A DNA stretch of 64,000 bases from Seriola aureovittata (taxonomy: Eukaryota; Chordata; Actinopteri; Carangiformes; Carangidae): the NCBI RefSeq assembly GCF_021018895.1, contig NC_079384.1:16647140-16711139 (forward strand), given 5' to 3'. Below the pieces are notes generated by a model, which made no database searches, was not told the origin of the DNA, and was given only the letters and a program-made list of their open reading frames with translations. The position numbers and the translations under genes were made by a program. Every line of letters begins with the position of its first letter. Position 1 is the stretch's first letter. Below, piece by piece: positions 43,077-55,539 of the stretch.

Positions 43077-46000
43077 GTGAGTAAGGCTTACGCTGTGATT
43101 GATGGGAGTCAGCTGGGGTGTTCTGGTTTATAGGGAAAAGAAGAGCATCCAAAAGCTCATCACAGGAGGCTTAGAAAAGGAAAACACATATTAATAAAAT
43201 GCACATTTGGGAGCATTAAAAATCAGAATGGACATTCCTCTTTTTCCTACTGTACACTGGTGTATAGTGGTGGTGGAAATATAGAGAAGAGATGGGGAGG
43301 AAACATGGAAATGTTCCAAGGAATCAGCTCAACTCTTGATCTGGCAAAATTTCTTAATTTACTTGGATTAGAAATGAAAAAATTGATTCCCATTATTTTC
43401 TCTGCAACAATAGACAAGTGTAAAAAATGCTATACGGACATTGTTGCTCCTGAACATTTAGATATGTCAAGGTTAAGGATTTCTTCCTCGCCCTATATCA
43501 CAGCTGGCATTGACACAAATTCCCTCTATTTCCATCTTAAAGCTGCACTCTCACCAGATCACTATGTGAAAGGTGAGTAGGTGACGAGACATTTGTGTTC
43601 GAGACACACACTTTAAGTAACAGTTGCATCCTCTTATTGTTCGGGGGCTTACAAAATGCTGAAATGATTAACGAGGCATCTGAACGTTTCATTGCGCTCC
43701 TGTATCCGTTGGAAATAGACCATTGTTTTATAACAGTCACAGCCACATGATGCTGGTAAAAAAAAAATGACATCAGGGTTATGGGGGGAAAAGTGTTAAA
43801 AGGCATCACAGGTGCTTCAGACTGAATTTATTATTATTTGATTTATAAGTCTCAGAAGTGAATCGTTCAAATAAATTCACACATAATCCCACTGTAGTTG
43901 ATGATAAAAGAGCAAATGATTGTTAATTTAAGAACTTTTAACTATTGAAAACAATAAAGAGATCATGTAATAAATACACCAGAAGACATAAGATGATAGT
44001 ATTCATATTACATGCTACCTTCACCATGTTTTGCCACAAAAGAATGAGCTCCATGTCCTTGCATATCCTCATATAATAAGAATGGTGTTGTTAGCACTGT
44101 ATGCATTTTGGATTACAGTGTAATTTATCCCTCCTATCATATTTCACACTTACTTACAGGAAGAAAAAAGTAACTATATCTGTGATGGTCTTACATGTTA
44201 TATTTATAGCAAGAGCAACAGGCTAAAGGAAATGTTCGTGTTTAAATTGCATCTAAAGGTGTGAAAGTTTAAATACTTTGAATTTCGCACTGGCAGAATG
44301 AAAATAAAACAACGTCCAACACATCTGCAGCATTCACAATTCATCCCATTCCTTCAGAGACTCTTCTAAACTGCAAAGATGATGGTTAAACCTATGCACT
44401 TAATAAGAAAGAAAATGTTTGCAGTAAATACAAGAGAGCATTGTGTTGTCTAGTAAATTTTGGCTTAAAAAATGTATATATTTTAAATGAGATTCAATCA
44501 TATGGACAGTGAGACTCAGCATTTACAAATCTTAATGTTGAGTTTAATATGCTGCATGATGCATAACTGTCCAGATATTGTCACTGAAGTTATAACAGAG
44601 TATAACTGGATTAAAGTTTGTCCAAACAAATTGAAGTATATCAGATTAGAAAGAGCACAAATAATTATTTGGGGAATATCTACATGGCCTGTATCTGCAA
44701 CAGACACAATCCTAATTGAAGAAGATGGTGGGGGAGTGTAGACCCCCTCTCCCCCCTCCCTCCCTTCCTTACCTTATTGTAACCTCCACTCACTACACTG
44801 AAAACATGCCAGACCACGTCTGGTAAAATCACTTGCCTGTGAGCCCACTTTTTACATTCTTATCCATTGACATTTTCCTGTCGTTAAGCCGTAACACAAT
44901 CTCCCACTGAGTGCATGCAACATGTCTGACCACTACATCAGCTCTTGGTTTCAGAAAAAGAGCCATTCAGTCTTGAATGGCTCAAGCTGGTAGAAGAGCA
45001 TATATTAGGAAAATGTCCTGAAGGCATTCACATTACAGACAGAGCTGCTACACAGTCTGCTCGTATCTGTGTGTGTTTATACAGATATGAAAATGTGGTG
45101 CTTTCACAGAGACGTGTCCAAAACCCTGCACTCACTCTGCTATCTGATATTGACTTCAATCCAAAGTTTGATCAGTATTTTTTATAATACAGTACAGTAT
45201 GTAACGAGAGAAAGAGACGTTCGTGTAAACATTCTGCTATTAGCAAGTAAACATGCTATGAAAAATATTATTAGTGTTATCATATTACTATTATTTATAT
45301 CAATATTTCTTAATGTTCTCTGTAATTTCTGATAAACTGACATATGAATAATAAAAAAATTCAGTTTAATTATAAAACGAAACATTAACACTTAATTTTT
45401 ACACCCTCTTAACATTTATTACCAGTTTATAAACACTTAAAAAATGGTTTATAGCATACTATGATATAGTTGTGAGCAAATATAAGGACATTTTAAAATT
45501 CACATTATTTTGTTACACTTATTTTTATTAATGTATTTTTCACTAATTATAACTCCTCTTATGATATAACTCCATTACGAATAAACAGTTAATAAAAGCA
45601 TAAGCCTGCGTGATGATTACAGTATGTTATAAAGCATCTATCAACATTTTACACACACATATGATCAATCACAGGTGGGTTTAAAAGTGTTGATAAATGT
45701 GTAAATAAATTATGTATAATTTATGTGATCAAGTAAAATTTACCCATTCATGCATATAAGTAAACACTTATAGATAATCTTATATCTGCTCACAGATACA
45801 TGACAAAGTGTTATAATGTGGTATTAACCATTCATTAATTGAATACTGTTTACTAACCGTAAATAAGGGGTTTTAATAGTGTAACTAATAAAAGATTCTA
45901 ATTCATTGTGATATCCCGGCTCCCACTTTTACACACGCAAATTATGTGATCAGCCAAACGTGTAATTTTCGCCTGGGGTTTTTACTTTAAAACAATCGTG

Positions 46001-49000
46001 ACTTTACAGCAGCTTTAATTCAGTCCTGATTAAGACGAACTGCTTTTGCACCATCCGCCCAAAAGAAAGGTACCAAATGCTGTTTGTCTTTGGGACCCTG
46101 CTGGGTGCAGAAGCCTTCTCCCTGCAAGTTTACGGCCTCTGGCTGTGCAGGATATTTATTGGGGGTCTGTTTAGTGAGAGCCAGTGTGTGCCCCTGCCAG
46201 GTGTTCAGTCTAACTAAAACTGCCTGGCACAGCTCCAGACCAGACCTGCCGAGGCCAGGCAGCACCAGCACACTCAGGGCAGCGTGTCATTAGTGACACT
46301 TAAACCAGAGTGAGAGGGTTTCGCTCGGGTGTGACACATGGGCACTCCAGCACACACATCCTGGCGTTTGCACACGTTAAGCAGATATGCACAAACTGCT
46401 CACATGCGCACACATGTCCTGGTCTGCCCAGTCACATCTGGACCAGGTACTGCAGTCCATTTCACGTTCTGGCCCGGTGCTCTGGCAAGCACCAAGAAAA
46501 ACTTCTCACTTTGACAAATTAGAACCATTTTCTAGAGATTACATCAGCTGCTAGTGTCGCTACCAATGCACAATTATTACCAAAAAACTCATTCCTTTTC
46601 ATACACAAGAGAAGTTTTACTGAAAGTCAGATCAGCTAGCTTTCATTTGTACTTACCCTGGTAAATGAGGTTTAAAATTTCACCTTTAACAGGGAATATG
46701 GAGGCAGAGAAATCTATAAATCTTAGCACATCCCTTGTCTTATGAAATATTAACCCCACTGCCACATTCATAGAGACATCTCACGCTTTTTTTTCTGATG
46801 TATTTGCTGTCATGCAGAGATGAGTTAATGTGAATCTCCCCTGAGTGCTCCAGTTGGAAATCTCTCACACACGCACACACACACAAACACACACACACAC
46901 ACACACACCCACATAGTACTCAGACCTGGACACATCCGCACCTTTGTTCTTTTGTTAGAGGCTTTAACGATGTTCCGCTGCATTCCTCTCCTAACTCAGT
47001 CCCTCTGTGGCTGGTTTGGTGGCCCCTGCCCTGTGCCGACACATTCTCACACACACCATGAATGAATGTACAAATGCACAAATTTATACTTATATCTTCA
47101 TACAGGCAGAGTACAAGCAAAAAAACACATGCACATATGTACTTGCATGCTCCCTGTATACTAAGGATACAGGTGAACAGGGCTCATACGCTCAGGTCAG
47201 GGTGGTCTCTTTTTAAAGTGCTGGTTTTGGTGTTTACTATATGAGGGGCCTCCCACTAAAGAGTCTTTGAGGTTGTAGTTTGTTGGTTGGAAAGGTCCTT
47301 AAGGTCTTTTTAATAGTCAACTAGGGGCTGGTCACAAAATTAATGGACAGCTAATTCAAATCAGATTAGCTGTGAATAAAGTGAAAATAGACGGTCAAGT
47401 GGTGCCATCATATGTAAAACCTTTTGTATTTATTTTTGCTCTGTTTTAAGCAAATGTGATTTAAAAAAAAAAAGAAGGAATATATGCATAACCCTCGATG
47501 AAATAACATAGAGTGTGTTTTCTTTGAGAGAACTATTTGAGAAGTAGACAAACAGGGCAAGAGCAACTTCACCCCACAGCTTGTGTGAAACGCATTTTCT
47601 CTCTCCAGATATCCAGGAGTCCAGTTTTAAGGTGGACTCCAGCTGCAAGGCCCGGAAAGAGCGCACGGCGTTCACCAAGGAGCAGCTGAGGGAGCTGGAA
47701 GCCGAGTTCACCCACCACAACTACCTGACCAGGCTCCGCCGCTACGAGATCGCCGTCAACCTGGACCTCACAGAGAGACAGGTACACCACCGTCCCCTCA
47801 CACGAGGATGTTAAAGGATAATGATTATCATTTCACAGTAGCTGTACATCTATTTGTATTTACACCTCTGCAAGAGGAATGAGGTAAATAATGAGAAAAC
47901 AGTAATGCGATTTTGGAGAAGATATATTTTATACCAGAAGCCCCAAAATCTAGTTGAAATCTTTGTAGAAAGGTTTATGTTACAAATACTAAAAGATTTG
48001 AGAGAGAAAAATGGATTCCACCTTTTCAGCAGCAGAATTCCCAATGAAAATTTCGCCTATAAAAAGAAAAATAAACCACCAGCTTAAACTAACACCTTAA
48101 TAACCCAAGTGGTTTAAGATTATCATGGAGCTTAAAATTAAAAATAAAAAAAATGGACCAGAAAAAGTTTAACAAACAAACCTTCTAAAAAGGTCGTCAT
48201 CTATTTTTTTAAGGTGGAGAGTGTTCGAAATGACTCTATATTCACTATACATATGATAATTAATGGCATAAACAGAGTTGCATTTAAATTTCAATGAAGC
48301 ATATTTTCCAGAATACTTTTCATCCTGTGGTCGCAGCTGAATGACATGCAGCTTTAATGAGTGGGCGGCAGCTCCAGACCTGATGAAATCGGGCGAACAT
48401 GTGTCGATGCTGCTGGATAAAGCCCCACTCTGTCTGTCAGGCCCAGTGTCCCAGCTCCTCCTAATGAGGCCATGGTGCCACAGTGACCACACATACTGCC
48501 GTCTGCTGCTAAATCTATTTCGCAGACCCCTGAAAAACACACTCACACACACACTCACGCACACATTTGTACAGAGAGACCAACACACTCAAACCGCACA
48601 TGCAGCCAGGTTCCATCTTCACTCAGAGCTCCCACTGCAACTTGCCGGTGTTTTCCAACTCATCCTACGCTCTTTGGCGATATGCCGTCCTTTCAATCAG
48701 TCACGATGAGCAGAGGAACCCGGAGACGAAGAGGCTGCAGTATGTGGGAACAGATTCATCTGAGTCTCAGAGATGAAGGGGGAGATGCTCAGTGTGACGT
48801 ACAGAGGTCACCCAACACTTCCCTGACCTCAGAAATCCAGCTTAAACTGCACACAGGTTGGACAGCCACAGAGAAACAGAGATATGAACTGCAACAATCA
48901 CCTCATAGATTGAATGTAGATGCTTTTAACACGTTTTTTAACTTACTGTGTGTGCTTTTCTAAGTAAAAGAGCATTGAGCTTTGTCTCTTTGCATTATGA

Positions 49001-50774
49001 CCTAATTCAACAGGTATGAATGTTTGTTTTTTTTCTGCCTTAAAGCATAATGTTGGTGATAGTTTTAATTTTCCTACTGACAACAAATTCCATAGAAGAC
49101 GCAAACCTACAACAAATTTATCCTAGGATATATCTCATTCCTCTGAGCCATAGAGCTCCACTGTTGTGCAGAAACAATTAAAAGCACATCAGTGAGCCAC
49201 ACTGTTGCACTGGGTGACTTTCCTTCATTACCATAAATACACACATGGAACTTTTGCCGACTCAATCTCACACACAACATCCTGCTGCTGTAAACAGCAG
49301 TAGGGCACCAAATGTGTATCCATCAGCTGCTGAAAATAGTCCCCAACAAATGCACAACAAAAACTACAGTGCCTGGCCTTTTAAGGAAATAACTGGACCT
49401 TAAAAAAATAACATAAAGTCATATCTTCAGTGGGAGTCCGTGGGCTTGGGGCTGGGAACCAAAGTATTGAGAGACGGACTAACACATTGTTGTTTCTGGA
49501 GAGTTTAGTCAATCCATAAATACCCATTTAACACTCAGCAAATTTAAAAGCTGCAATATCCAAAATAGAAACATTCATTACTTCGTAACTTAAGCATGAC
49601 ACAAGCTCAGATTTAACTTGACACTGAGCCTTGTATCACTATTGAATGAATGATCTACATAGTAGCTGTTGGACTGGTTGTTATAAATGAGTTATATAGC
49701 ACAGGTCATGCAGTCTGCTACCATGTTTAATAAGTGTATAACACCCTGGCTGAGGGTTCTCCATTGCAGATGTAACTAAAGTTTCTGCCACCTTTTCCCT
49801 CGAATTTTCCCAACTCTCAGGAAGTGTATGCTTTTACTGCTGTTCTTGGCCAGACAGTTAAAGCATGATATTCTCATTTCAGAACAATGCAGTGATACAA
49901 ATGAGCACTATCCACGTTGTGAGTAAACTTACGTCCTGTGTAGGCTGACATCCTGATAGCTGACTCTTCTGACCTGCTGTCCATACGATACTCTCTGCCT
50001 GCACTAGCACAGGTTCTGAGCCAGAATTGAGCTGAGCTCTGACACTGAGTCTGACAATTCATGCAACTTGCAAGGCCAACCAAACCCAGCCAGTTTATAT
50101 ACTGCGCTGGGAGATTTGTGGGAGATTATTTGTCCATTTTTCTGCTGACCATGTTGCAAAGCAGAAAGAACAGCCACAGTGATCCTGTTACAGGTTCATA
50201 TGTGGTGAAAAAACACATTCTGCACTGTATCTGTGTGTTACAGACACTTATTGTTTTAAGTTCTTATGCAGCTCAGTATTTATTCATAGTATTAACTGTT
50301 ATACACTAGTAGCGCTACAACTAATTTATTTTTCATAGAGGACAAAGAAAACCAGCTAATATTCCTATTTGACAGGCTAGAACCAGTGAATTTTTAATTA
50401 ATTTTAAGTAATAAATTATTAAAATAGTTGCAGGTTAATGTTCAACTGCATTAATATTAAATTACTACAAAGGTGGAACACCAGGAAGTTATGTCTGAAG
50501 CAAATTTATCACAATTATCTCAGTATATCCTGATGACACTATAATAAAACTGTTAAACGCAGTCCCTTTTTAAAATGGTTTTAATCTGGCTCTGTCCATA
50601 TTAATGTGACATTATAATCTCTAAGGTAACAATTTTGCTTCTGTGCCACAGGTGAAAGTGTGGTTCCAGAACCGGAGGATGAAGTGGAAGAGGGTGAAAG
50701 GAGGACAGTCGGCTTCCCCGAACGACCTGGAAAATGACGACATAGACTCGGCTGCCTCGCCCAGCTCTGAATGA
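42575..50774 (+). CDS. meox1: Mesenchyme homeobox 1 (Meox1), whole gene from start to stop codon, three coding exons
   Basis: The coding sequence is join(42575-43076, 47609-47781, 50652-50774): 502+173+123 nt, or 265 residues plus TGA. Seen in the sequence: a MEOX-type N-terminus ([20 protein letters not shown], residues 8-27), a basic stretch [10 protein letters not shown] (156-165) that could be a nuclear localisation signal, a complete homeodomain at residues 182-241 with recognition-helix WFQNRR, and an acidic/serine tail ending ASPSSE. It lacks the polyhistidine run typical of MEOX2, and the N-terminus and tail match MEOX1, so I call meox1 rather than meox2. Human MEOX1 is 254 residues, so the length fits. 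Known for the family: a nuclear DNA-binding activator of somite, sclerotome and muscle-progenitor programmes; zebrafish meox1 is the choker locus, and human MEOX1 loss causes a Klippel-Feil syndrome. Introns 1 (4532 bp) and 2 (2870 bp) are GT-AG. No frameshift or premature stop is seen. Confidence 0.96.
45340..45900. repeat. AT-rich interspersed block in meox1 intron 1, probable decayed non-autonomous element
   Basis: A dense AT-rich stretch full of TTATAA-, AAACACTTA- and TGTTATAAAG-like words repeated in both orientations (for example tataaacactt, taaacacttatag, tgttataaagc, gtgttataatg). This resembles AT-rich miniature elements I have seen in fish introns. I cannot identify terminal repeats or a target duplication. 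Confidence 0.35.
46868..46910. repeat. CA microsatellite in meox1 intron 1
   Basis: An interrupted (CA)n tract of about 43 bp, 0.7 kb upstream of exon 2. Confidence 0.9.
47609..47781 (+). CDS. meox1: meox1 coding exon 2 (N-terminal arm, helices 1 and 2 of the homeodomain)
   Basis: The exon is preceded by a polypyrimidine acceptor (tttctctctccag) and followed by CAG|GTACAC. It completes codon 168 (Asp) and ends in phase 0 at residue 225. It encodes the [20 protein letters not shown] stretch and then the [19 protein letters not shown] segment, almost identical to mammalian MEOX1/2. This gives homeodomain positions 1-44, residues 182-225. The intron falls directly before the VKVWFQNRR recognition helix, a common intron position in homeobox genes. 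Confidence 0.97.
47782..50651 (+). other. meox1: meox1 intron 2
   Basis: A 2870-bp GT-AG intron splitting the homeodomain codons between residues 225 and 226. It includes a GC-richer unique block at about 48320-48500 followed by a short imperfect CA run; the rest is AT-rich sequence without recognised content. Confidence 0.9.
50652..50774 (+). CDS. meox1: meox1 coding exon 3 (recognition helix and C-terminal tail)
   Basis: The acceptor is gtgccacag at 50643-50651. The exon encodes 40 residues, 226-265, beginning [19 protein letters not shown] and followed by a short acidic tail with ENDDID and the terminal ASPSSE shared with MEOX1. Trp48, Phe49, Asn51 and Arg53 of the homeodomain, which anchor the fold and contact DNA, are all present. 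The stop TGA is at 50772-50774. Confidence 0.97.
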
Positions 50775-51435
50775 ACAAGGGGGAGGGGGTGGAGCATAAT
50801 GAAAAGGAGATGCTGATCACCTGTAGCACACAGAAAGAGACTGGGGTCAACTGGACACTGATGCAGCACAATGCAACTTTTGCTCATTTCTTTGGAAAGC
50901 TGCAAGAATCAAATAATTCTAGAGACTTTTTTTCATTATTCCCAAGATGAAATCACTGAGCATCTCCTTTTTTGTTTTCTGTTGTAAATAGTTGATTTCT
51001 GTCCATAATGAACTGCATTTTGATACACTATTGATAAGTACTAAATACTGTTTTTAGAGGCCACCTCTTGTTGCAGAGATGATACTTGCGCTCGTTGTAC
51101 AGTCATACAGTGGCTTTAAGGCCAGTGATGACTTATCAGACCGTGATGTGATTGTGTTTGAGGGTATCCCCTTTGGTTCCAATATTGTAATCACGGCCTT
51201 TGACGCTTGACTACAACCACCTGGGAAAACTCAGACTGCACAAGTGTTGCCAAGCCATAAGTGCCTCTGAATCAGATGTTGTTTTTTTTCATTTTGTTAG
51301 TTTCTTCACCTAGAATATAGTTTTTTTTCTGTCAAACATTTTTTACTATTCTTTTTTTATACATTTTGAATATTATTGATAAAACACAGATGTTGCCTGT
51401 TTCTGCAAATAGAATAAATCATCTGCTGCAAAATG
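50775..51435 (+). other. meox1: meox1 3' UTR (probable extent)
   Basis: This is the sequence from the stop codon to just past the first AATAAA. It is AT-rich with several T-runs and no recognisable repeat. The first consensus polyadenylation signal after the stop is at 51413, giving a 3' UTR of about 0.65 kb. The true end could lie further downstream. Confidence 0.5.
51413..51418 (+). terminator. Candidate meox1 polyadenylation signal AATAAA
   Basis: This is a perfect AATAAA hexamer, 639 bp after the meox1 stop codon, and the first one downstream of it. No strong GT-rich downstream element is obvious in the next 40 bp. Confidence 0.5.
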
Positions 51436-51949
51436 GGGAAAATATCTTGATAATTTCTTCCAACCATAACAACCGAGTTATGATTGAACAGTAGGTTTCC
51501 TTGGCTGACGGTTTTATCATGTGTAGTCGATTTGGTCAGATATTAACTTGCTAAGTTTGCTTCCATTTGCTATTGATGTTAGCAGCTGACATCAAAGGTA
51601 ATCAATCATGCATGTATAGTTGTGTACTTGCATGTCTTTTTAAGCATGAAATATTATTTAAGCCTAGTTCCAGAGATGCCACCCATATATTAGGTTTTGT
51701 TTTTTTTAATTGAGTCAGGTGTAACAGGTCTGATGGTATGCTCATTGGTGGCTATTTCCTCAGTTGGAAAAACAGCTAGCCAATCAGAGCCTTTGTAGCC
51801 ATGATTAATAATAAGGACACAAGCTTCCTGTGCCAGAGCCAGAGAAATGGTGACCATGAAAATGGGGACAAGCATGGATGAGGCTGATGCAGCTGTACAG
51901 ACTGTTGTAGGTTGACTTACAGACATAACAACGTCATTAACATGACAAA
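51436..51949. other. Downstream of meox1, nothing recognised
   Basis: AT-rich unique sequence with T-runs near 51700. No coding or repeat feature recognised. Confidence 0.5.
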
Positions 51950-52350
51950 TATTAAAGCTGCACTAGTCAATATTTTTATAATCACACAGAGTCAAATGAC
52001 TTATAATAATAATCACCTGACTTTTGGTTTTGCGACCTGATCAACCCTGTTTGCAGCCATGACAGGCAGTTGTTTTCAGCGGGAAAAGCTCCAATAAACC
52101 CACTGTAAACTACTTGGCCTGCACCAAACTGCTGAACATAGCAGAGCATTTAGCAGCTAAAGGACCAAAGTAAGTGAATCACCAGAAACACGGCTCCAAT
52201 ATTATGTTTTCTGCTAGATGTGCAAACAGGAAACTCCTTGCTAGCAGAGTCACAATGTCAATGTTGTGTTCACAGCTTGTTTTGCTATCCCCAAGTGGCT
52301 AACTGCTGTTAGCAACCGCTACAGCAAGTTGATGACTGAAAGTGATACCA
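51950..52350. repeat. TTAAAGCTGCA-family element, copy D
   Basis: ATTAAAGCTGCACTAGTCAA, TATTTTTATAATC, CAGAGTCAAATGACTTAT, GCGACCTGATC and further on CAATGTCAATGTTGTGTTCA with TTTTGCTATCCCCAAG. The longest copy of the family in the window; non-coding. Confidence 0.6.
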
Positions 52351-54554
52351 GCAGGACCGATTATGTCACTTGCTACTGAAATACAACAACATCCTCCAAG
52401 CAAAAATGCGCATTATGTCAGACTGAAAAATGAAGTGAAACAAAACGGCAATTCATTCTGATAATTAGGCTAAATTAGGCTTATGTGCATACCTGTGCAC
52501 ATGCGCCCCTGGGCATCAGTCACATGGTCCCAGGTGCAGTAAAACAGTCTCACAGTTCAGTGAAATCTTCCTGTATGGGGGTAGGCGCGAAAAATCTTAT
52601 TAAGAGGAATTATGGGTGTTTTTTGAGAGCTCCTGTGACACAGCAAGCTTTACTCAAAAGCCTTTCCAATGATGGCATAATTATCTTCATTAATATCTCA
52701 TATGTGGGTCAGATTTCCCTGAGGTCCGATCGGAATCAGCTCTCATCACCGCCCACCTAGATCCTGTCTGTAATCCTAATGGCAAGTGGTCTCCTGTAGA
52801 CCCGACGCTGATCACTGTGATTAGTCTGAAATGACCTGACAAGCACTAACACAGCTCCAAGGAGATGTGAGGGTGTGTGTACATGTGTGTGTTTGAGGGT
52901 TTGAATTGGAACATTCGTTTATGCGCACCATCACTGTCATTCCAGGCAGCTCACAAAGGGCCATTAACTTGACAAGGTGGAGTTGGGCTCCAAAAAGCTA
53001 AACTATTTGGCCCCCGCACACTATTTTCAACGGAAGCATCTGGATGGGGCCAATTTGATCTCAACCTGAGTGGAACCTAGACAAACCCACGCACGGGGCC
53101 CCCAGGACCAGAGGAAAAAAAAAAAAAAAAAAAGAGTGAAAAAAATCGTGCTGGCTGACCACTTGCGTATGATGGAAAAGGGAAATAATAGGTGGGTATG
53201 GGTGAAAAGACGGCTTCTCAAGTACAGGATGTTGTTGTAGCAGGTAGCCAGTCATCCAATTTCCTGCTTCCCAAAGAAAACAAGAGCTCAAGCATAGGAG
53301 TCCCCAGACTTACAATGGTGGGCCTATGCTCAGACTCCGGCCAACCAAACAAAGCCTTCAGAGGTTACTGCCCTTTCTGCTGGTCTGCTGGGACTGGAGT
53401 TGGTGGGAGGGTGGGATGCGTGTTCCACACACACACACACCCACAGACACACACACACACAGACTCGGGGTCAAGTGTTACTGTACGTCTGACCCCTCTG
53501 GGCCCCGCTGCAGCTGCTGGGGGTGGAATAACTCCAAGTCGATCTTGTGCCCGTTTTCCCCCTCGCTCAGCCTCTATTAGGGTCTATTATTGTATTAGTG
53601 GTAATAGTAGTCAAAATAAACCATGTCCAATTGTAATGATAGTATTAATATCAGCAGTGTAAACTAATGAAACTGGAATGTTGTTCTTTCACCATAGAGT
53701 TTCCTTTTAAAGGCACAGGGGTGGCCAAATTTATGGATTAGATTTAATTTGGTGGTATTGTGATTGTGGGATGTAAACGCTTGCCAAAACACCAGAAAAT
53801 GTAGGTTTTCCTTCCACTTATCTGTAGGAAAGTAGCTCATCGTGGGAGTTAAATATATTTTCTTACCTTGCCAATAGCCTTGTACACCTTGTTATGTTTT
53901 TATTCATTTAGTCTAAATTGGCTCGTGGTATAAGTACAAGTTCAGGCAACACATTTTCTAAGAAAATCACTCTCCATCGTCGTATCCCAGTTGACAGTTG
54001 CACAGAATTTAATGCTACGGTGGCGGCCACTAAAAATAAGGATGGATACAGTCCCGGTAATATCTCCTCGGCTGTGATTATAAAAGCAGATTCAGCTGCA
54101 GAAAACATTCTTGAAATAACTCCTCGTCTTTGAATACAACCTTCTCTGCGGGCAAAGAGCAATAAGAAAACATTCGTCAGAGTTTGAAGCAGCCAGTGAC
54201 TTCACCCGCAAGCCTTCGACAGGAATATTCTTAAAACAGGCTTTCAGCACGCGGAGGGTATTGCCACTAAAAGCAAAGATTTTACCAGAGAATTGAGCCA
54301 AACACCCTTGAGCCGACCACGTCACCGGCTACAAAGCTAAAAATGTTGCATCTGTGGATAAATGCAACCTGCGGTTAGATGAGCAGCTGCACTGCACCGT
54401 TTCCATTTTCAAACATTTCCAGTGATGAATCATTCAGATGGATAAAAGGGTGTGATTGAAAACTGTGGAGAGCCCACAGTTAACTTCAATACTTTCAATA
54501 CAGTGGTTGACACCCTGCTCTATATACAGGTAGTTACTGAATTTTACTTTATAT
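52351..54554. other. Intergenic with poly-A and CA runs
   Basis: An A-run is at 53115-53133 and a CA tract at about 53428-53461. The open stretch at 53192-53662 crosses the CA tract and has no recognisable domain. No gene supported. Confidence 0.5.
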
Positions 54555-54980
54555 GAAAGGTCCCATATTGTTTAAAGTAAATTGTCCATGTGTTGTTTGA
54601 TTATAAAGCAGGTCTAGGTTTCTATATTAATACTGTGAAAGTATCAAAGTGCTCAGTCCACAGAGAAATGCACACAGCCTGTATTAAGAAACTGAGCCTT
54701 AAAACCAGCCGTCAGGACTTCTGTAACTTTGTGATGTCACAAAGAACCAGTCAGAGCCACCTCTCCTCTGATTGGCTCACCGACCTGTTGTTACTAGAGC
54801 TCCAGAGAGAAGCCCAAGAGAGGAGATGTAAAACCACATTGAGATGGTTTTTGGTTCTTAAAACCACAAATATATTTTCTTATGGATCAACACAACAAAT
54901 AAAACACAGTGTTAAAGTGTTCAGTTTGCAACAAGTGTTAAATGAAAAGGTCAGCCAAGAAAACAGAACAACCTACTGTC
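54555..54980. repeat. Dispersed fish repeat, AAAGGTCCCATATTGTTTAA type
   Basis: Ordered words GAAAGGTCCCATATTGTTTA, TTGATTATAAAGCAGGTCTA, TACTGTGAAAGTATCAAAGT, CACAGAGAAATGCACACAGC and GTCAGGACTTCTGTAACTTT match a common fish interspersed family. It explains the long open frame at 54590-55255, which is not a gene. Confidence 0.65.
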
Positions 54981-55146
54981 TAATCATAACTCGGTTGTTA
55001 CGAGTGGAAAAAATATTTTCCCCATTTCCCCAAGAGTTTTTAAAACACACACAAAAAAATAACTTTAATTGTTTGTCTCAACCCTTTGAACCAGAATGTT
55101 TTTGCTCAGTTTTCACTTTATTTACAGGCTTGTGGCACAGTAAGGC

Positions 55147-55149
<3 letters not shown>

Positions 55150-55189
<40 letters not shown>
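55150..55189. repeat. (TA)n microsatellite
   Basis: About 20 pure TA units. A second similar tract is at 59641-59675. Confidence 0.95.
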
Positions 55190-55192
<3 letters not shown>

Positions 55193-55539
55193 ATTTTCAA
55201 GATAAGCTTGGCTACTCAGAAGTGTGAAGTGTGTTTGGTGCTATACATATTTTAGAATAGTGTTTATGGATAAAAAAAAAAAAACAGAGCAACTAACCAT
55301 CTTTTTTGCTGTTTGAAATAGTTTTGTTGTATTTTTTGTCTGTATTTCTGCAGGTTTTCAAGACTCAAAAATTCATGATTTTAATTTTCGAAACTTTTCT
55401 TTTAGTTGCATATATCACAAGAAAATGTAAACATGTAACATGCAGCAAATTTAATCAGCTCCACTTGCTCATTTAGAGTCTGCAGTTGTGCACTCTCACC
55501 TGCTCTACACAGGAAGACGTTTATTTTGAAAACCACCAG

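Larger units (their letters stand above)
43077..47608 (+). other. meox1: meox1 intron 1
   Basis: A 4532-bp GT-AG intron. It contains mostly AT-rich unique sequence, an AT-rich block that looks like a decayed transposable element (about 45340-45900), a GC-richer repeat-free block (about 46020-46330), and a CA microsatellite (46868-46910). The short ORFs inside it show no family resemblance. Confidence 0.9.

Noticed and set aside
42826..43152. Long minus-strand open frame over meox1 exon 1, and similar frames over exon 2
   Set aside because: These are antisense shadows of the GC-rich meox1 coding exons.
44945..45187. Small open frame in meox1 intron 1 that looked protein-like
   Set aside because: No family recognised, no splice-site pairing that would fit the meox1 frame, and the known MEOX1 structure needs no extra exon.
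54590..55255. 221-codon open reading frame on the + strand
   Set aside because: Its first part is a known type of dispersed repeat and its last part is a translated TA microsatellite (Ile-Tyr repeats).
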